DNA of 64,000 bases, taken from contig NZ_CP124620.1 of the NCBI RefSeq assembly GCF_030128875.1, positions 1,612,001-1,676,000 of the forward strand, given 5' to 3'. This DNA comes from Stenotrophomonas sp. BIO128-Bstrain (GTDB lineage Bacteria; Pseudomonadota; Gammaproteobacteria; Xanthomonadales; Xanthomonadaceae). Both the position numbers and the translations under genes were made by a program. This document shows, piece by piece, positions 1-9,803 of the stretch. The notes below the pieces were generated by a model. That model saw only the letters and a list, made by a program, of their open reading frames with translations, was not told the origin of the DNA and did no database searches. How positions within the stretch are numbered: position 1 is the first letter of the stretch; each line of letters starts with the position of its first letter.

Positions 1-348
1 CGACAGAAGAATCAGTAAAAGGCTTGCCGTTAATGCGGGGCACAGAAGCTGGCAACCAGACTGCTGCGTGTAAAGAAGGAATGGAGCCGCCAACAAGACC
101 AGTGCCTCAAGGCACACGCTGGGATATCTCCTCAGGAACTGCCCCCAACTTCTTCGGGCTAATGCAAACATGTCCTGAATAAGGCTAGCCACCGTCATTG
201 CGGCCATGCTGGATAGCGTGATACAGGCTGGGATCCAGAGCATCCTCTCCTCCGGTCCCGGCGCGAAAGGCTCCATAGCCACCACGCCCCAGGTGGCCAT
301 CGCAAGGAACGACACGATAGGCCATACAGCTTGGCTTACTTTTCGCAT
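1..348 (-). CDS. Partial integral membrane protein, function unknown
   Basis: An open frame of 116 codons begins at the ATG at 348 and runs off the window without a stop. It overlaps the stop of the response regulator gene by 13 bases, so it is probably the next gene of the same operon. The visible part is strongly hydrophobic, with likely membrane segments near residues 8-25, 40-57, 80-95 and from 103 onward, and two short Arg-rich linkers (RRSWGQFLRR). I see no family motif. From its place directly after an OmpR-type regulator it could be the sensor-kinase partner, whose catalytic part would lie outside the window. That is inference only. Confidence 0.55.
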   Translation of the reverse strand, partial: MRKVSQAVWPIVSFLAMATWGVVAMEPFAPGPEERMLWIPACITLSSMAAMTVASLIQDMFALARRSWGQFLRRYPSVCLEALVLLAAPFLLYTQQSGCQLLCPALTASLLLILLS

Positions 349-1073
349 AGAGCTGCTACATCCGACGTGCAGGCTCTTCTTGGCGAGCCCGAAACGATCA
401 TCTCGGCCCCCAATCGATAGCCAAAGCGTGGCAGCGTATGTATCAACCTCTCGTCGAACCCCCCATCAACGCTTCGTCTGAGGGCGGACATATGAGATCG
501 GAGCAGGTCCCGATCTGGCGGATCGTCCCCCCATAAAGCGTGCTCCAGCTCTTGGCGACTCACAGCCGAAGGGCTCGCCCGCATCAGAACTTGTAGCAAC
601 TTTCGGGATCCAGGGTAGAGCCGCAGCTGCCTTCCTTCCCTGGTCGCTATCAACGTTGCCAGATCGAGAGTAAGGCCACCGACTGTCAGCCGTCTGGTGG
701 CCGGACGCCCTTGGGCGCGGTTCACTATCGCCTGAAGCCGGACTTCCAATTCCGGGATGTCAAATGGCTTGGTTACATAGTCATCCGCCCCAGAACGGAA
801 GGCACGAATTTTATCGGACAGCTCCCGCCTCTCAGTAAGCATCAGAACTGGTACCGATACACCATGCTCAGACCGCAGCTTGCTGATCAGATCAGGGCCT
901 TCGATACGCGGCAACGTCCAATCCAAGACGACTGCGTCATAGGTATTAGACACTGCAAGGTGCAGCCCTGTGACGCCGTCTCCCGCAGCATCGAGCTGAT
1001 GCCCCCTGCACTCGAAATACTCGAAAATCGCCTTGGCAACCCGGAGATCACGGTCAATGACAAGAAGGCGCAT
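336..1073 (-). CDS. OmpR/PhoB-family response regulator
   Basis: This is a 245-residue two-component response regulator. The receiver domain (about 1-118) has the phospho-acceptor Asp51 in VVLDWTLP, a conserved Thr in MLTER and Lys in DDYVTKPFD. The C-terminal winged helix (about 130-225) carries the usual HALWGDDPPDRDLLRSHMSALR-like region. An ATG at 1109 would add 12 residues and run into the ATPase gene. I chose the ATG at 1073 because the protein then begins MRLLVIDRDL and sits one base after the ATPase stop. The acidic pocket reads IDRD rather than the usual EDD, a small deviation. As the downstream member of the czc operon it probably controls metal efflux. No complete kinase is visible. 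Confidence 0.85.
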   Translation of the reverse strand: MRLLVIDRDLRVAKAIFEYFECRGHQLDAAGDGVTGLHLAVSNTYDAVVLDWTLPRIEGPDLISKLRSEHGVSVPVLMLTERRELSDKIRAFRSGADDYVTKPFDIPELEVRLQAIVNRAQGRPATRRLTVGGLTLDLATLIATREGRQLRLYPGSRKLLQVLMRASPSAVSRQELEHALWGDDPPDRDLLRSHMSALRRSVDGGFDERLIHTLPRFGYRLGAEMIVSGSPRRACTSDVAALCEK

Positions 1074-1074
1074 G

Positions 1075-3534
1075 TCAGGACTGACGGTAGCCGAGAAGCC
1101 GAAGGGCATTGAACACCACCAGCAACGTCGAGCCCTCGTGCACGGCTACGGCGGGACCAATGCCAAGACCCATGATTGTGGCTGGAACGAGCAGTGCGAC
1201 AACGCCAAGGCTGACATAGACGTTCTGACGGATCACCCCTCGGGTGCGACGACTGAGCTCCACAGCGAAGGCAACCTGTTTCAGGTCCTCGGACATGAGG
1301 GCAACATCAGCAGTCTCCAGCGCGACATCGGAAGAGGCCGCTCCCATCGCAATACCCACACTTGCACTGGCCATTGCAGGTGCGTCATTTACGCCGTCGC
1401 CCACCATCGCCACCCGCTCCGTCTCTTTTAATTGACGGATCGCCTTTACCTTATCGTCGGGCATGAGATTGCCCCATGCCTCGTCCAAACCGACGTCCCT
1501 TGCTACAGCTTGGGCAACAGTCTGATGGTCACCGGAGATCATGATCATCCGCTGGATGCCCAAGCTCCGTAACTTTTCCAATGCCTCACGTGCCTCTGGG
1601 CGCGGCGTGTCCATCAGCCCGATGATGCCCAGGTCCCGGTCGCCCAGGCGAACCGCCATGGTCGTTCTCCCAGCTTCGCGCAGTACATCGATAGCAGACT
1701 GCGCGTCAGTGGTGAGAGCTCCAATGCTACCGTTACCGAACATCTCTGCTTTTCCGATCCAGGCGCTGATGCCGTTCACTTTTGCCTGAACGCCGCTCCC
1801 CGCAAAGTTCGTAAGATCCGTCGCGCCCGTCACCTGGATGTCGCCCAGTCGAGCGCTCCCGTCGCGAACGATGGCTGCAGCTAACGGGTGGTCACTGAGG
1901 GCCTCTACGGCCACCGCAATTTGGAGCAACTCTTTCTCCGTTGCCCCCTGCATGACCTTGATATCGGTGATGCGCGGCTTGCCTTGGGTGAGCGTTCCGG
2001 TCTTGTCAAACGCGATGGCGCGGATCATTCCTAACTCTTCGAGCGGCGCTCCACCTTTGATGAGTACACCACCACGTGCGGCTCTTGCGATCCCCGCCAG
2101 AACAGCACTTGGCGTGGCTATGGCCAGTGCGCAGGGGCTCGCTGCTACCAAAACTGCCATAGCACGATAGAAGCTGTCACGGAATGGCTCATCAACCACA
2201 ACCCAGGAGAAGAGAAGGAGTGCAGCCAGAATCAATACCGCAGGAACGAACACTCTCTCGAACTTGTCCGTAAAGCGCTGCGTGGGCGACTTCCTCGTCT
2301 CAGCCTCACTTACCATCTTGACGACGCGAGCGAGGGCGGATTCCCCTGATCTACGCGTGACTTCAACCTCCAAGGCGCCAGAGCCATTGATAGTGCCGGC
2401 GAAAACACGTGACTCCATTGCCACCGAATCAGACCGAACCCGTGCCAGGGCAGGGTCACTGACTGCCAGCTTATCGACCGGGATGCTTTCCCCGGTGACA
2501 GGGGCTTGGTCAACGCTGCTAGCCCCTTTGATAACGAATCCGTCCGCCGGCATCCGGTCATTGGGACGTACGACCACGACGTCTCCAGGTATCAAGGCTT
2601 CAACCCGGACTTCAACCACCCGTCCATCCCTCAGTACCTTGGCGGTCTCAGGGGCAAGCTTGGCGAGAGCTTCGATCGCACGCTTCGCCCGGCCCATCGC
2701 GTAATGTTCAAGGGCGTGACCGAGACTGAAGAGGAACAGAAGCAAAGCGCCTTCGGCCCATGCGCCGAGCGCGGCTGCGCCTGCCGCTGCAACCAGCATC
2801 AGCGTATCGATCTCAAAGCGCTTTAGCTTGATATTCCCGATCGCCTCGCCAAGCGTGAACCAGCCGCCAAAGACGTAGGCTGCTACGTAAAACGCTGTGG
2901 GAATCCAGGGCGTTTGGGTCAACCCAAGCTTTTCAATCGCAAATCCCACGATCAGGAGCAGGCCGCAAGCAAGTGAGAAGATCAGCTCACTATTGCCACC
3001 CAGGAGGCCCCCGTGGGAATGACCGGGGTCCTGTCCGTCCTTGTGATCGTGTCCTTCGCGCTGATCCTTCAAATCTCCCCTCGGACTCGGTGGCTCTTGC
3101 GCTACACCCAGCGCGTCAAGCTTCGCTCTCAGCTCCGCCTCGCCTGTCTTGGCTCTCTCGTACTCGATACTTATGCCGCCAGCTGGGCTGGTGGTGGCTT
3201 CAATGACGCCTGGTACGGCCTGCACTTGCGCCGCAATTGTCCTTGCCTTTCGTGCGTGAACGGCCGAACCAAGCTCCAAGAAAAGGTGGCCATACCGATC
3301 ACCCAACTCAACGCCCATGGATGCCGCCACCTCTCGCACTCGCTGAAGCGAGACGATCTCGGGGTTGTAATGAATGCAGAGCATTCCGAGAGCTCCCTCG
3401 CCACCCTCGCACGCGTGCACGCGCGATACTCCGTTCATTTCCTCAAGGCCATCGACCAGCCTCTGCACGCAGCTGTCGTCGCGAGCGACGCCTGGGAGTA
3501 GTAGCGGCAGTTCGATTTCTGTGGTCAGGTTCAT
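1075..3534 (-). CDS. P1B-4-type heavy-metal translocating ATPase (CzcP/CoaT-like)
   Basis: This 819-residue inner-membrane pump is likely to export Zn, Co or Cd from the cytoplasm by ATP hydrolysis. About residues 1-150 form two degenerate metal-binding-like domains without CxxC. A His-rich stretch (GHDHKDGQDPGHSHGG) follows near 161-176. The phosphorylation motif DKTGTLT is near 510 and GDGVNDAP is in the P domain. The transmembrane metal site is SPC (near 465) rather than CPC, and HEGST lies near 798. This pairing defines subgroup P1B-4 (CzcP, CoaT, CtpD), not ZntA/CadA. A GGAGGG Shine-Dalgarno precedes the ATG. It lies 78 bases after the RND pump gene, which would hand metal from the periplasm across the outer membrane. 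Confidence 0.92.
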   Translation of the reverse strand: MNLTTEIELPLLLPGVARDDSCVQRLVDGLEEMNGVSRVHACEGGEGALGMLCIHYNPEIVSLQRVREVAASMGVELGDRYGHLFLELGSAVHARKARTIAAQVQAVPGVIEATTSPAGGISIEYERAKTGEAELRAKLDALGVAQEPPSPRGDLKDQREGHDHKDGQDPGHSHGGLLGGNSELIFSLACGLLLIVGFAIEKLGLTQTPWIPTAFYVAAYVFGGWFTLGEAIGNIKLKRFEIDTLMLVAAAGAAALGAWAEGALLLFLFSLGHALEHYAMGRAKRAIEALAKLAPETAKVLRDGRVVEVRVEALIPGDVVVVRPNDRMPADGFVIKGASSVDQAPVTGESIPVDKLAVSDPALARVRSDSVAMESRVFAGTINGSGALEVEVTRRSGESALARVVKMVSEAETRKSPTQRFTDKFERVFVPAVLILAALLLFSWVVVDEPFRDSFYRAMAVLVAASPCALAIATPSAVLAGIARAARGGVLIKGGAPLEELGMIRAIAFDKTGTLTQGKPRITDIKVMQGATEKELLQIAVAVEALSDHPLAAAIVRDGSARLGDIQVTGATDLTNFAGSGVQAKVNGISAWIGKAEMFGNGSIGALTTDAQSAIDVLREAGRTTMAVRLGDRDLGIIGLMDTPRPEAREALEKLRSLGIQRMIMISGDHQTVAQAVARDVGLDEAWGNLMPDDKVKAIRQLKETERVAMVGDGVNDAPAMASASVGIAMGAASSDVALETADVALMSEDLKQVAFAVELSRRTRGVIRQNVYVSLGVVALLVPATIMGLGIGPAVAVHEGSTLLVVFNALRLLGYRQS

Positions 3535-3612
3535 GTGTTCCCTCCAACGTCATAAGAATGGATCGGGAAGTCCGGCAGGCAGATGCGCTGCCGGACCCAA
3601 ACATTCCATCAA

Positions 3613-6600
3613 TCAGTGGGCAGTTTCCGGTTGCCCTTTGGGATCTGGCTTGGACAAACGGCCCGCAAATGTCGGCAGCACAAGCAGTGTGAGCACTGTG
3701 GCGGTCAACAGGCCGCCAATGACCACCGTCGCGAGAGGCTTCTGCACCTCAGCGCCAGACCCACTGGCAATGGCCATAGGAATGAAGCCGACGATCGCCA
3801 CCAGCGCGGTGGTCACGACAGCGCGAATTCGGCTGCCGGCGCCGTTCATTGCCGCGATCAGTGGACTGTCACCAGCATCAAGCCTCTCTCTGATGGCTTG
3901 CATGAGCACCAATCCGTTCAGCGTCGCAACACCCGATACAGCGATGAATCCGACAGCGGCCGATACCGAGAACGGCATACCACGCACCAGCAATGCGAGA
4001 ATTCCGCCAACTAGGGCAAGCGGGACGCAGGTGAACACCAAACCCGCCTCCTTTGCACTGCCCAATGCCATGAACAGGAGGCTGCCGATCAGCAGGAAGA
4101 CAATCGGAACAACTGTCATGAGTCGCTTTTCAGCCCGCTGCAAGTTCTCGAACTGACCGCCCCACGTCATGTGCGCGCCCGGTGGAAGCTGTACGTCCTT
4201 CACCGCCGCCTGGGCCTCTCCCACAAACCCGCCCAAGTCACGACCGCGAACATTTGCCTGCACCACGACACGGCGGCTTCCGTTGTTTCGACTGATCTGG
4301 TTCGGCCCCTCGCTGATCTCGATGCGTGCGACAGAGGAGAGCGGGACGATGCCCCCAGTAGGCGTTGCAATCGGCAGCGATGCGAGCTGATCGGGGTCAT
4401 TGCGTGCGTCGTCGCTGAGGCGAACAACAACATCGAACCGGCGGTCACCCTCGAAGATCTTGCCTGCCGCGGCGCCGCCAATACCGGTTGAAAGCGCGTC
4501 GCTTACGTCCGCCGCCGTGAGGCCATACTGCGCAGCTGCAAGATGATCGATCGCCACATTGAGGGTGGGTAGGCCGGAAATCTGCTCAACACGGACATCT
4601 GCCGAGCCCTGAACGTTTCTTAGCTTCAGCGCGATCTGGTCGGCAACAGCTTGCAGTTGCTCGAAGTTGTCGCCGTAGATCATGACGGCCAAGTCCGTAC
4701 GTACACCTGAGATCAGCTCATTGAAGCGCAGCTCGATGGGCTGGCTGAATTCAAAGCTGTTGCCTATCTGCGAGGCGGCGATCTTTTCAAACCTCGCAAT
4801 CAGATCCTCCTTGCTCAGGGAAGAGTCTGGCCACTCCTTTCTTGGCTTAAGTACGATCACACTGTCGGAGATGTTGGTCGGCATGGGGTCGATAGCTGCT
4901 TCTGCGGTACCGGTCCGCGAGAAGACCGTCACGACCTCTGGTTCAGCAGCAATAGCCTTCTCCAGCGCCAACTGCATAGCCAACGATTGCTCAAGCGACG
5001 TCGATGGCACACGCAATGCCTGCATGGCGAGGTTTCCCTCATCAAGGGTTGGCATGAACTCTCGACCCAGCATCGTAAAGCCGACCACGCCCATCCCGAG
5101 CATCAAAAGGGCGCTAGCGAACACTGCCTTGGGCCTACGAATCGCCGCTTGGATCGCCGGTTCAATACGGCCGCGCAGGACGCGGATGATTGCTGTCTCA
5201 TGTTCTTCGTCCTGGTCGCCCTCGTGTCCCTCCTTATTCGCATGGAGCTTGGGTTCCCTGACCAGCAGGGCAGCCATCGCCGGTACGAAGGTAAAGGAGA
5301 AGATGAACGCGCCAACGAGGGCGAGCATGAAGGTGGCGGCCATCGGGTGGAAAGTCTTGCCTTCCACACCTTCCAACGTAAGGATCGGTGCGAAGACCAA
5401 CAGGATGATCACCTGGCCGAACGCTGCAGGACGCGCCATCTTCCTCGCCGAGTCGGCGGCCACACGCAGTCGCTCCATTGCATTGAGGGGTCGGCCAAGT
5501 TCGGCACGCCTCTTCCCAAGCATCAGCAGGGTGGACTCGATCACAATTACCGCGCCATCTACAAGGATGCCGAAGTCCAGCGCTCCCAAGCTCATCAGGT
5601 TGCCGCTGATACCGAACTTGTTCATGCCGATAACAGCGAACAGGAACGACAGCGGAATAACCAAGGCGGTGATGGCTGCCGCACGCAGGTTGCCTAGCAG
5701 CAGGAACAGCACAACGACGACCAGCAGGGCACCTTCGGTTAGGTTCTTGGCGACAGTCTTGACAGTGGAGTTAACCAGCACACTACGGTCCAGCACTGGC
5801 TCTGCGAAGATCTCGGCGGGTAGGGATTCATTGACCTGTGCCAGACGCTCAGCAGCAGCTTGAGCGACGGTGCGGCTGTTGCCGCCAGCGATCATGAGTG
5901 CCGTGCCCAGTACTGCCTCATGACCGTTTCGGCTAGCTGCACCAAGCCGTGGGGCGCGCCCCATCCCGACCTCGGCAACATCGGCCACCCGGATCACCAC
6001 GCCGTCCTTGGTGGCAACCGGCGACTGAGCCAGGTCGTCGGTCGTCAGGGCAAGGCCGTCGGCCCGAACGACCAGTCCTTCGCCCGCACGCTGGACGAAA
6101 CCGGCACCAGCCTGGACGTTGGAGCGTTCCAGAGCTTGGACCAAATCGGCCAGACCCAGGTTGTATGCCGCCAGTCGAGCGCTGTCGGGGTAGATGCCGT
6201 ATTCCTTGACGTAGCCACCTACGGTATCAACACCGGCCAGGCCGGGGCTGGAGCGCATCTGTGGTGCGATGATCCAGTCCTGGACAGTACGCAGGTACGT
6301 TGCGCGCTCCTGGGCGGTTCCAAGTCGATCGCCCTCTGGTGTCAGGTAAACCTCACCTTCTTGCCAGCCAGCCTGGCCGGGCTTGGCTAGCTTCTTGGGG
6401 TCAAATGGCTTGAAGTCCACCGTCCACATGAGAACCTCGCCCAGCCCGGTTGTAACCGGGGAGAGCATGGGGGACACGCCCTCGGGCAGATCTCCGGCAG
6501 CCTCCCGCATCCGCTCTGCCACCTGCTGGCGGGCGAAATAGATGTCGGTCTGATCAGTAAAGATCGCCGTGACCTGAGAGAAGCCATTGCGTGACAGGGA

Positions 6601-6849
6601 ACGAGTGGTGTTCAGACCCGGGATTCCGGCCAAGGCCGTTTCCAGAGGATAGGTAACCTGGCGCTCAATCTGCTCCGGAGTAAGGGCAGGTGCGATGGTA
6701 TTGATCTGAACTTGGCGGTTGGTGATATCTGGTACAGCATCGACTGGCAGCTTGCTCAGTTGGAACAAGCCAAAGCAGGCAATCAATGCAGCCAGAAACA
6801 CCACGAGCCAGCGGAACTTGACCGCTGCTTCAATGATGATCTTGAACAT
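3613..6849 (-). CDS. czcA: Heavy-metal efflux RND pump CzcA
   Basis: This is the 1,078-residue inner-membrane proton/metal antiporter of a tripartite CzcCBA system. The HME-RND layout is complete: a first membrane helix at about 12-30, a large periplasmic loop, helices 2-6 (about 355-540), a second loop and a final helix bundle up to about 1060. The proton-relay segment DFGILVDGAVIVIES near residue 424 has the Asp-Asp-Glu set required in CzcA. The end of the first periplasmic loop carries a short insertion (about 150-185), and there is a charged loop, EGHEGDQDEEHE, near 540. It is 15 bases downstream of the adaptor gene in one operon. Zn/Co/Cd specificity is inferred from family and neighbours. 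Confidence 0.93.
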   Translation of the reverse strand: MFKIIIEAAVKFRWLVVFLAALIACFGLFQLSKLPVDAVPDITNRQVQINTIAPALTPEQIERQVTYPLETALAGIPGLNTTRSLSRNGFSQVTAIFTDQTDIYFARQQVAERMREAAGDLPEGVSPMLSPVTTGLGEVLMWTVDFKPFDPKKLAKPGQAGWQEGEVYLTPEGDRLGTAQERATYLRTVQDWIIAPQMRSSPGLAGVDTVGGYVKEYGIYPDSARLAAYNLGLADLVQALERSNVQAGAGFVQRAGEGLVVRADGLALTTDDLAQSPVATKDGVVIRVADVAEVGMGRAPRLGAASRNGHEAVLGTALMIAGGNSRTVAQAAAERLAQVNESLPAEIFAEPVLDRSVLVNSTVKTVAKNLTEGALLVVVVLFLLLGNLRAAAITALVIPLSFLFAVIGMNKFGISGNLMSLGALDFGILVDGAVIVIESTLLMLGKRRAELGRPLNAMERLRVAADSARKMARPAAFGQVIILLVFAPILTLEGVEGKTFHPMAATFMLALVGAFIFSFTFVPAMAALLVREPKLHANKEGHEGDQDEEHETAIIRVLRGRIEPAIQAAIRRPKAVFASALLMLGMGVVGFTMLGREFMPTLDEGNLAMQALRVPSTSLEQSLAMQLALEKAIAAEPEVVTVFSRTGTAEAAIDPMPTNISDSVIVLKPRKEWPDSSLSKEDLIARFEKIAASQIGNSFEFSQPIELRFNELISGVRTDLAVMIYGDNFEQLQAVADQIALKLRNVQGSADVRVEQISGLPTLNVAIDHLAAAQYGLTAADVSDALSTGIGGAAAGKIFEGDRRFDVVVRLSDDARNDPDQLASLPIATPTGGIVPLSSVARIEISEGPNQISRNNGSRRVVVQANVRGRDLGGFVGEAQAAVKDVQLPPGAHMTWGGQFENLQRAEKRLMTVVPIVFLLIGSLLFMALGSAKEAGLVFTCVPLALVGGILALLVRGMPFSVSAAVGFIAVSGVATLNGLVLMQAIRERLDAGDSPLIAAMNGAGSRIRAVVTTALVAIVGFIPMAIASGSGAEVQKPLATVVIGGLLTATVLTLLVLPTFAGRLSKPDPKGQPETAH

Positions 6850-6864
6850 GGTGTATGAGTTCCC

Positions 6865-8118
6865 TTAGTGGCCGTGCTCGGCTTCACCCTTGGCCAGTTC
6901 GGCCTTGAGCAGGAAGGCATTGGCGCCTACGAGGCGCTCACTACCCGTCAGGCCGCTAAGGATTTCGATTCGATTACCTGCACGACGGCCAGCGAGTACC
7001 GGCGTTGCCTTGAAACCACCCTCGACGGCAACGAAGACAACACTTCTGCCATCAACGCTTTGGACCGCATCTGCCGGCACGCTCATGCCTCCGGCGGCGC
7101 CATCGGCGATGATGACGGCCGAAACGGGGGAGCCGGCCGGTGGCAACTTCTCCGAAATTGGTTTGGCGCGAATGGTCGCAGTGCCGCCCTGCTGCATCAC
7201 ATTCGCAGCGGCGGCAATGACCTCAGCTTCGAAGCTTCCGCCCGGGCCAGTCACTTCCAGCTTCATTCCGGGCACCGCGAGAGTGGCCAGTGCTGGCGGT
7301 GCAGTGAATACGAGTTCATTCATGTCGGGATTGGAAACCTCCGCAACAAGCGTCCCAGCTGAGACGACGCCACCGGGCGTCACTTGGACGTTGCCAACCA
7401 AGCCAGCGACAGGACTCGAGATGGTCACCCGGCCGGAACTGTCCGGAGACCCGCTGGCCGCAACCTGCGCACGTGCAGCACTAGCGGCAGCATCCGCGGC
7501 CAAAGATCGCGCACGCGACGCCTCCAGCTCCTGGCGTGCCACTACGCCTTGCTCGACAAGGGATTTATCGCGGCCGTAGGCCAGGCGGATGGCTTCGGCC
7601 TCCGCCGCTGCGGCAGTAGCGGCGGCCTTGAACGTCGCGGCTTCTCCACTGACAACGATCACCAGGGGCTGGTTGCTCTTGACGGCCGTACCAGGTGCAA
7701 CAAGCACGCGTTCAACGCGGCCGGTGACCGTTGATGCGATCGCAGCACGCCCCCCGATGGCCGGCTCGACGCGCCCAGCTAGGCGGGTCGATGCGCCACC
7801 GCCGCGCCCGACAGCCACCACGCCGATGCCAGAAGCCTTGATCTGGTCAGGGGTCAGCTTGACTACACCTTCCTCGGCCTCCTCTTCGCCGTGATCGCCA
7901 TCGCCATCACCCTCACTGTGCGCCTCGGCGGAGCCCGGCTTAGCGTCAGCTGTGTGATCGTCGTGACCGTCATCCTTGCCAGCCGGCTTCTCTGCCTGGG
8001 CACCACTGGATTTAGCATCCTCCTGGGCACCGCCACTGCATGCGGTCAGCCCGCCGGTCATCAGCAAGGTAGCCAACAGCGTCGCTCCGATGAGCGTTTT
8101 GTTTCCGTACTTGTTCAT
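6865..8118 (-). CDS. czcB: Periplasmic adaptor (membrane fusion) protein CzcB
   Basis: This 417-residue membrane-fusion protein links the RND pump to the outer-membrane channel. The N-terminus is a lipoprotein signal ending in LTAC (Cys27). It is followed by a long low-complexity acidic/His region to about residue 80 (GKDDGHDDH, HSEGDGDGDHGEEE). That resembles the metal-binding N-terminal extension of zinc-type CzcB proteins. The lipoyl/barrel-sandwich halves flank an Ala-rich coiled coil at about 150-220. The gene overlaps the end of czcC by four bases and precedes czcA by 15 bases, so the three are translationally linked. Confidence 0.92.
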   Translation of the reverse strand: MNKYGNKTLIGATLLATLLMTGGLTACSGGAQEDAKSSGAQAEKPAGKDDGHDDHTADAKPGSAEAHSEGDGDGDHGEEEAEEGVVKLTPDQIKASGIGVVAVGRGGGASTRLAGRVEPAIGGRAAIASTVTGRVERVLVAPGTAVKSNQPLVIVVSGEAATFKAAATAAAAEAEAIRLAYGRDKSLVEQGVVARQELEASRARSLAADAAASAARAQVAASGSPDSSGRVTISSPVAGLVGNVQVTPGGVVSAGTLVAEVSNPDMNELVFTAPPALATLAVPGMKLEVTGPGGSFEAEVIAAAANVMQQGGTATIRAKPISEKLPPAGSPVSAVIIADGAAGGMSVPADAVQSVDGRSVVFVAVEGGFKATPVLAGRRAGNRIEILSGLTGSERLVGANAFLLKAELAKGEAEHGH

Positions 8119-9368
8119 TTTGCCTCCACAAACGGTGCGCGCCCTTCAAGGCGGGCGAGGTCGATTTCTGCTGCCACCCGGCTAAGACGGGCATCCACAG
8201 CACTGCCACGAGCAGCGATCAGGGTTGATCGCGTGCTACGCAGCTCCAATTGCGATATACGACCTGCCTCGAATCCGATGCGGGCCAGCCGATAGGCTTC
8301 GTCTGCAGCTTGTACGCTCTCATCTGCGGCCCGTGCGCGGCTGTTGGATGCTTTGAGACTCGCAACTGCCCCCAAGCGGGCTGCTTCACTGTCACTCTTC
8401 TGAGCAACCAGAACCGCTTCGGCAGCACGTTGTTCCGCGTAGGCGGCCTGGATCGCACCGCGGTTACGGTCAAATAGGGGGATCGAAAGGCTGATGCCCA
8501 CGTTGTAGGCCTGGTCGCCTGCTTGGCGGAAGCGCGTCTGAGCCACGGACGCACTCAATTGTGGCAAGGCACGCTTGCGCTCGACATCTATAAGGCGACC
8601 GGAGGCCTCCGCTTCAGCCTGTGCAATGCGAACGGCAAGCGGGGGTGCCTCAATAGCGACTGGGTGAGAGGGCACGCGGTCAAGCAGGCTTTCACCGATG
8701 TCGGTCAGGGGACTGTCCACCAAGGACACCCCGGCCAGGCGCGCAAGCGCCGCATCCCGGTAGGCCTCGGCCTCATCCAGGCTTGCCTTCGCATTGGCGA
8801 CCTCGCTCCGTGCCTGCACACCGCGCAGGTTGGGCTCACGGCCCTCGCTGACCATCGCAGCCACGGCCTTAGCGTCCTGTTCAATCAACGCCAATGCTTC
8901 GCTGGCCAGTTCATAACGGCGCAACGCAGCCTCTGCTTCGGCATATGTTGCCGCCAAGCGCCCGGCTGCGTCACTGCGCATCAGATCACCCCGTAAGCCT
9001 GCCGCGCCTGCCTCCGCACGCGCGGCGCGCACTCGGGCCCCTCGTTGACCCCAGATCTCCAATGGCTGGGAAAGCGTGACAATGCTGTCAGCGTTGGAAA
9101 AGCCTTTATAGGGTCCCGTGCCGTATGCATTTTCCGCTTCGATGGAGACCGTTGGATTGGGTAGTGCCCGAGCCTGTTGTACCCGCGCCTCGGCGGCCTC
9201 AGCCAGCGCGACGCCCTGGACGGTCGCAGGCATCTGGTCCAAGCGAGAAAGCAACGATTCGTAAGATGGTGCAGTTTGAGCAGCCACATGTCCGGTTGGC
9301 ACCAACGCCAACAGAATAGCCACAGCCAACCCGGTCGCTGAAAGCGACCGGCCTGTCAAAATCGACAT
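8115..9368 (-). CDS. czcC: Outer-membrane efflux channel CzcC (TolC family)
   Basis: This 417-residue TolC-type outer-membrane factor forms the exit duct of the CzcCBA pump. A Sec signal peptide spans about residues 1-30, ending near VAAQTAPS. The rest is two Ala/Glu/Arg-rich heptad-like repeats typical of the periplasmic alpha-barrel, with the conserved segment ISLSIPLFDRNRGAI near 260-275. A GGGAG Shine-Dalgarno lies close upstream of the ATG. It is the first pump gene of the operon and follows the small CzcI-like gene after 56 bases. Confidence 0.92.
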   Translation of the reverse strand: MSILTGRSLSATGLAVAILLALVPTGHVAAQTAPSYESLLSRLDQMPATVQGVALAEAAEARVQQARALPNPTVSIEAENAYGTGPYKGFSNADSIVTLSQPLEIWGQRGARVRAARAEAGAAGLRGDLMRSDAAGRLAATYAEAEAALRRYELASEALALIEQDAKAVAAMVSEGREPNLRGVQARSEVANAKASLDEAEAYRDAALARLAGVSLVDSPLTDIGESLLDRVPSHPVAIEAPPLAVRIAQAEAEASGRLIDVERKRALPQLSASVAQTRFRQAGDQAYNVGISLSIPLFDRNRGAIQAAYAEQRAAEAVLVAQKSDSEAARLGAVASLKASNSRARAADESVQAADEAYRLARIGFEAGRISQLELRSTRSTLIAARGSAVDARLSRVAAEIDLARLEGRAPFVEAK

Positions 9369-9424
9369 AAAAACTCCCGTAAATTATCTGAGCGAATGAC
9401 CCGCAAGTGCGGGGCAGAGCCAGA

Positions 9425-9772
9425 TCAGATACGGGGGGGGCGCATGGGACCGTCGAGTCGGAACGCGTAGACGTCCGCGTGCTTGGTACTGTGCAGCGAG
9501 ATCCGGCCATCGGCGAAGAGATCATCGTGACCGGCAGTTGGCAGGCTTGCCGTTGAATGGTGGCAATGCCCATGGCCACAGGCATCGGCGCCAGACGAAT
9601 CCTTGCCCTTGCCGGGGTCCTGGTCCGATTCGCCTGAGACGCCGTGCATGTCACCTACGGTGGCTGGAGCCTCCTGCGCGCATGCCAATGCCTCAGCCAC
9701 GGGCACGACCACGAACACCGCCAGAAGCAGCAGCATCAGGTACATACGGATGGCGGGCAGAGAGCGACGCAT
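9425..9772 (-). CDS. Small exported His/Cys-rich CzcI-like protein
   Basis: This 115-residue protein has a signal peptide (LLLLAVFVVVPVAEALA, about 12-30). The mature part holds a compact metal-ligand cluster, ACGHGHCHHST, near residues 62-72, and more His residues after it. It ends in MRPPRI. In Cupriavidus the gene just before czcC is czcI, a small periplasmic protein of similar size, so I call it CzcI-like by position and composition. Periplasmic metal buffering or modulation of the pump is inference. A second protein of the same plan (14060-14380) shares the CGHGHCHHS block and the RPPR tail. Confidence 0.75.
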   Translation of the reverse strand: MRRSLPAIRMYLMLLLLAVFVVVPVAEALACAQEAPATVGDMHGVSGESDQDPGKGKDSSGADACGHGHCHHSTASLPTAGHDDLFADGRISLHSTKHADVYAFRLDGPMRPPRI

Positions 9773-9803
9773 GGGGGAAGGCTAGCAACCTCGTCTGGAC
9801 GGA

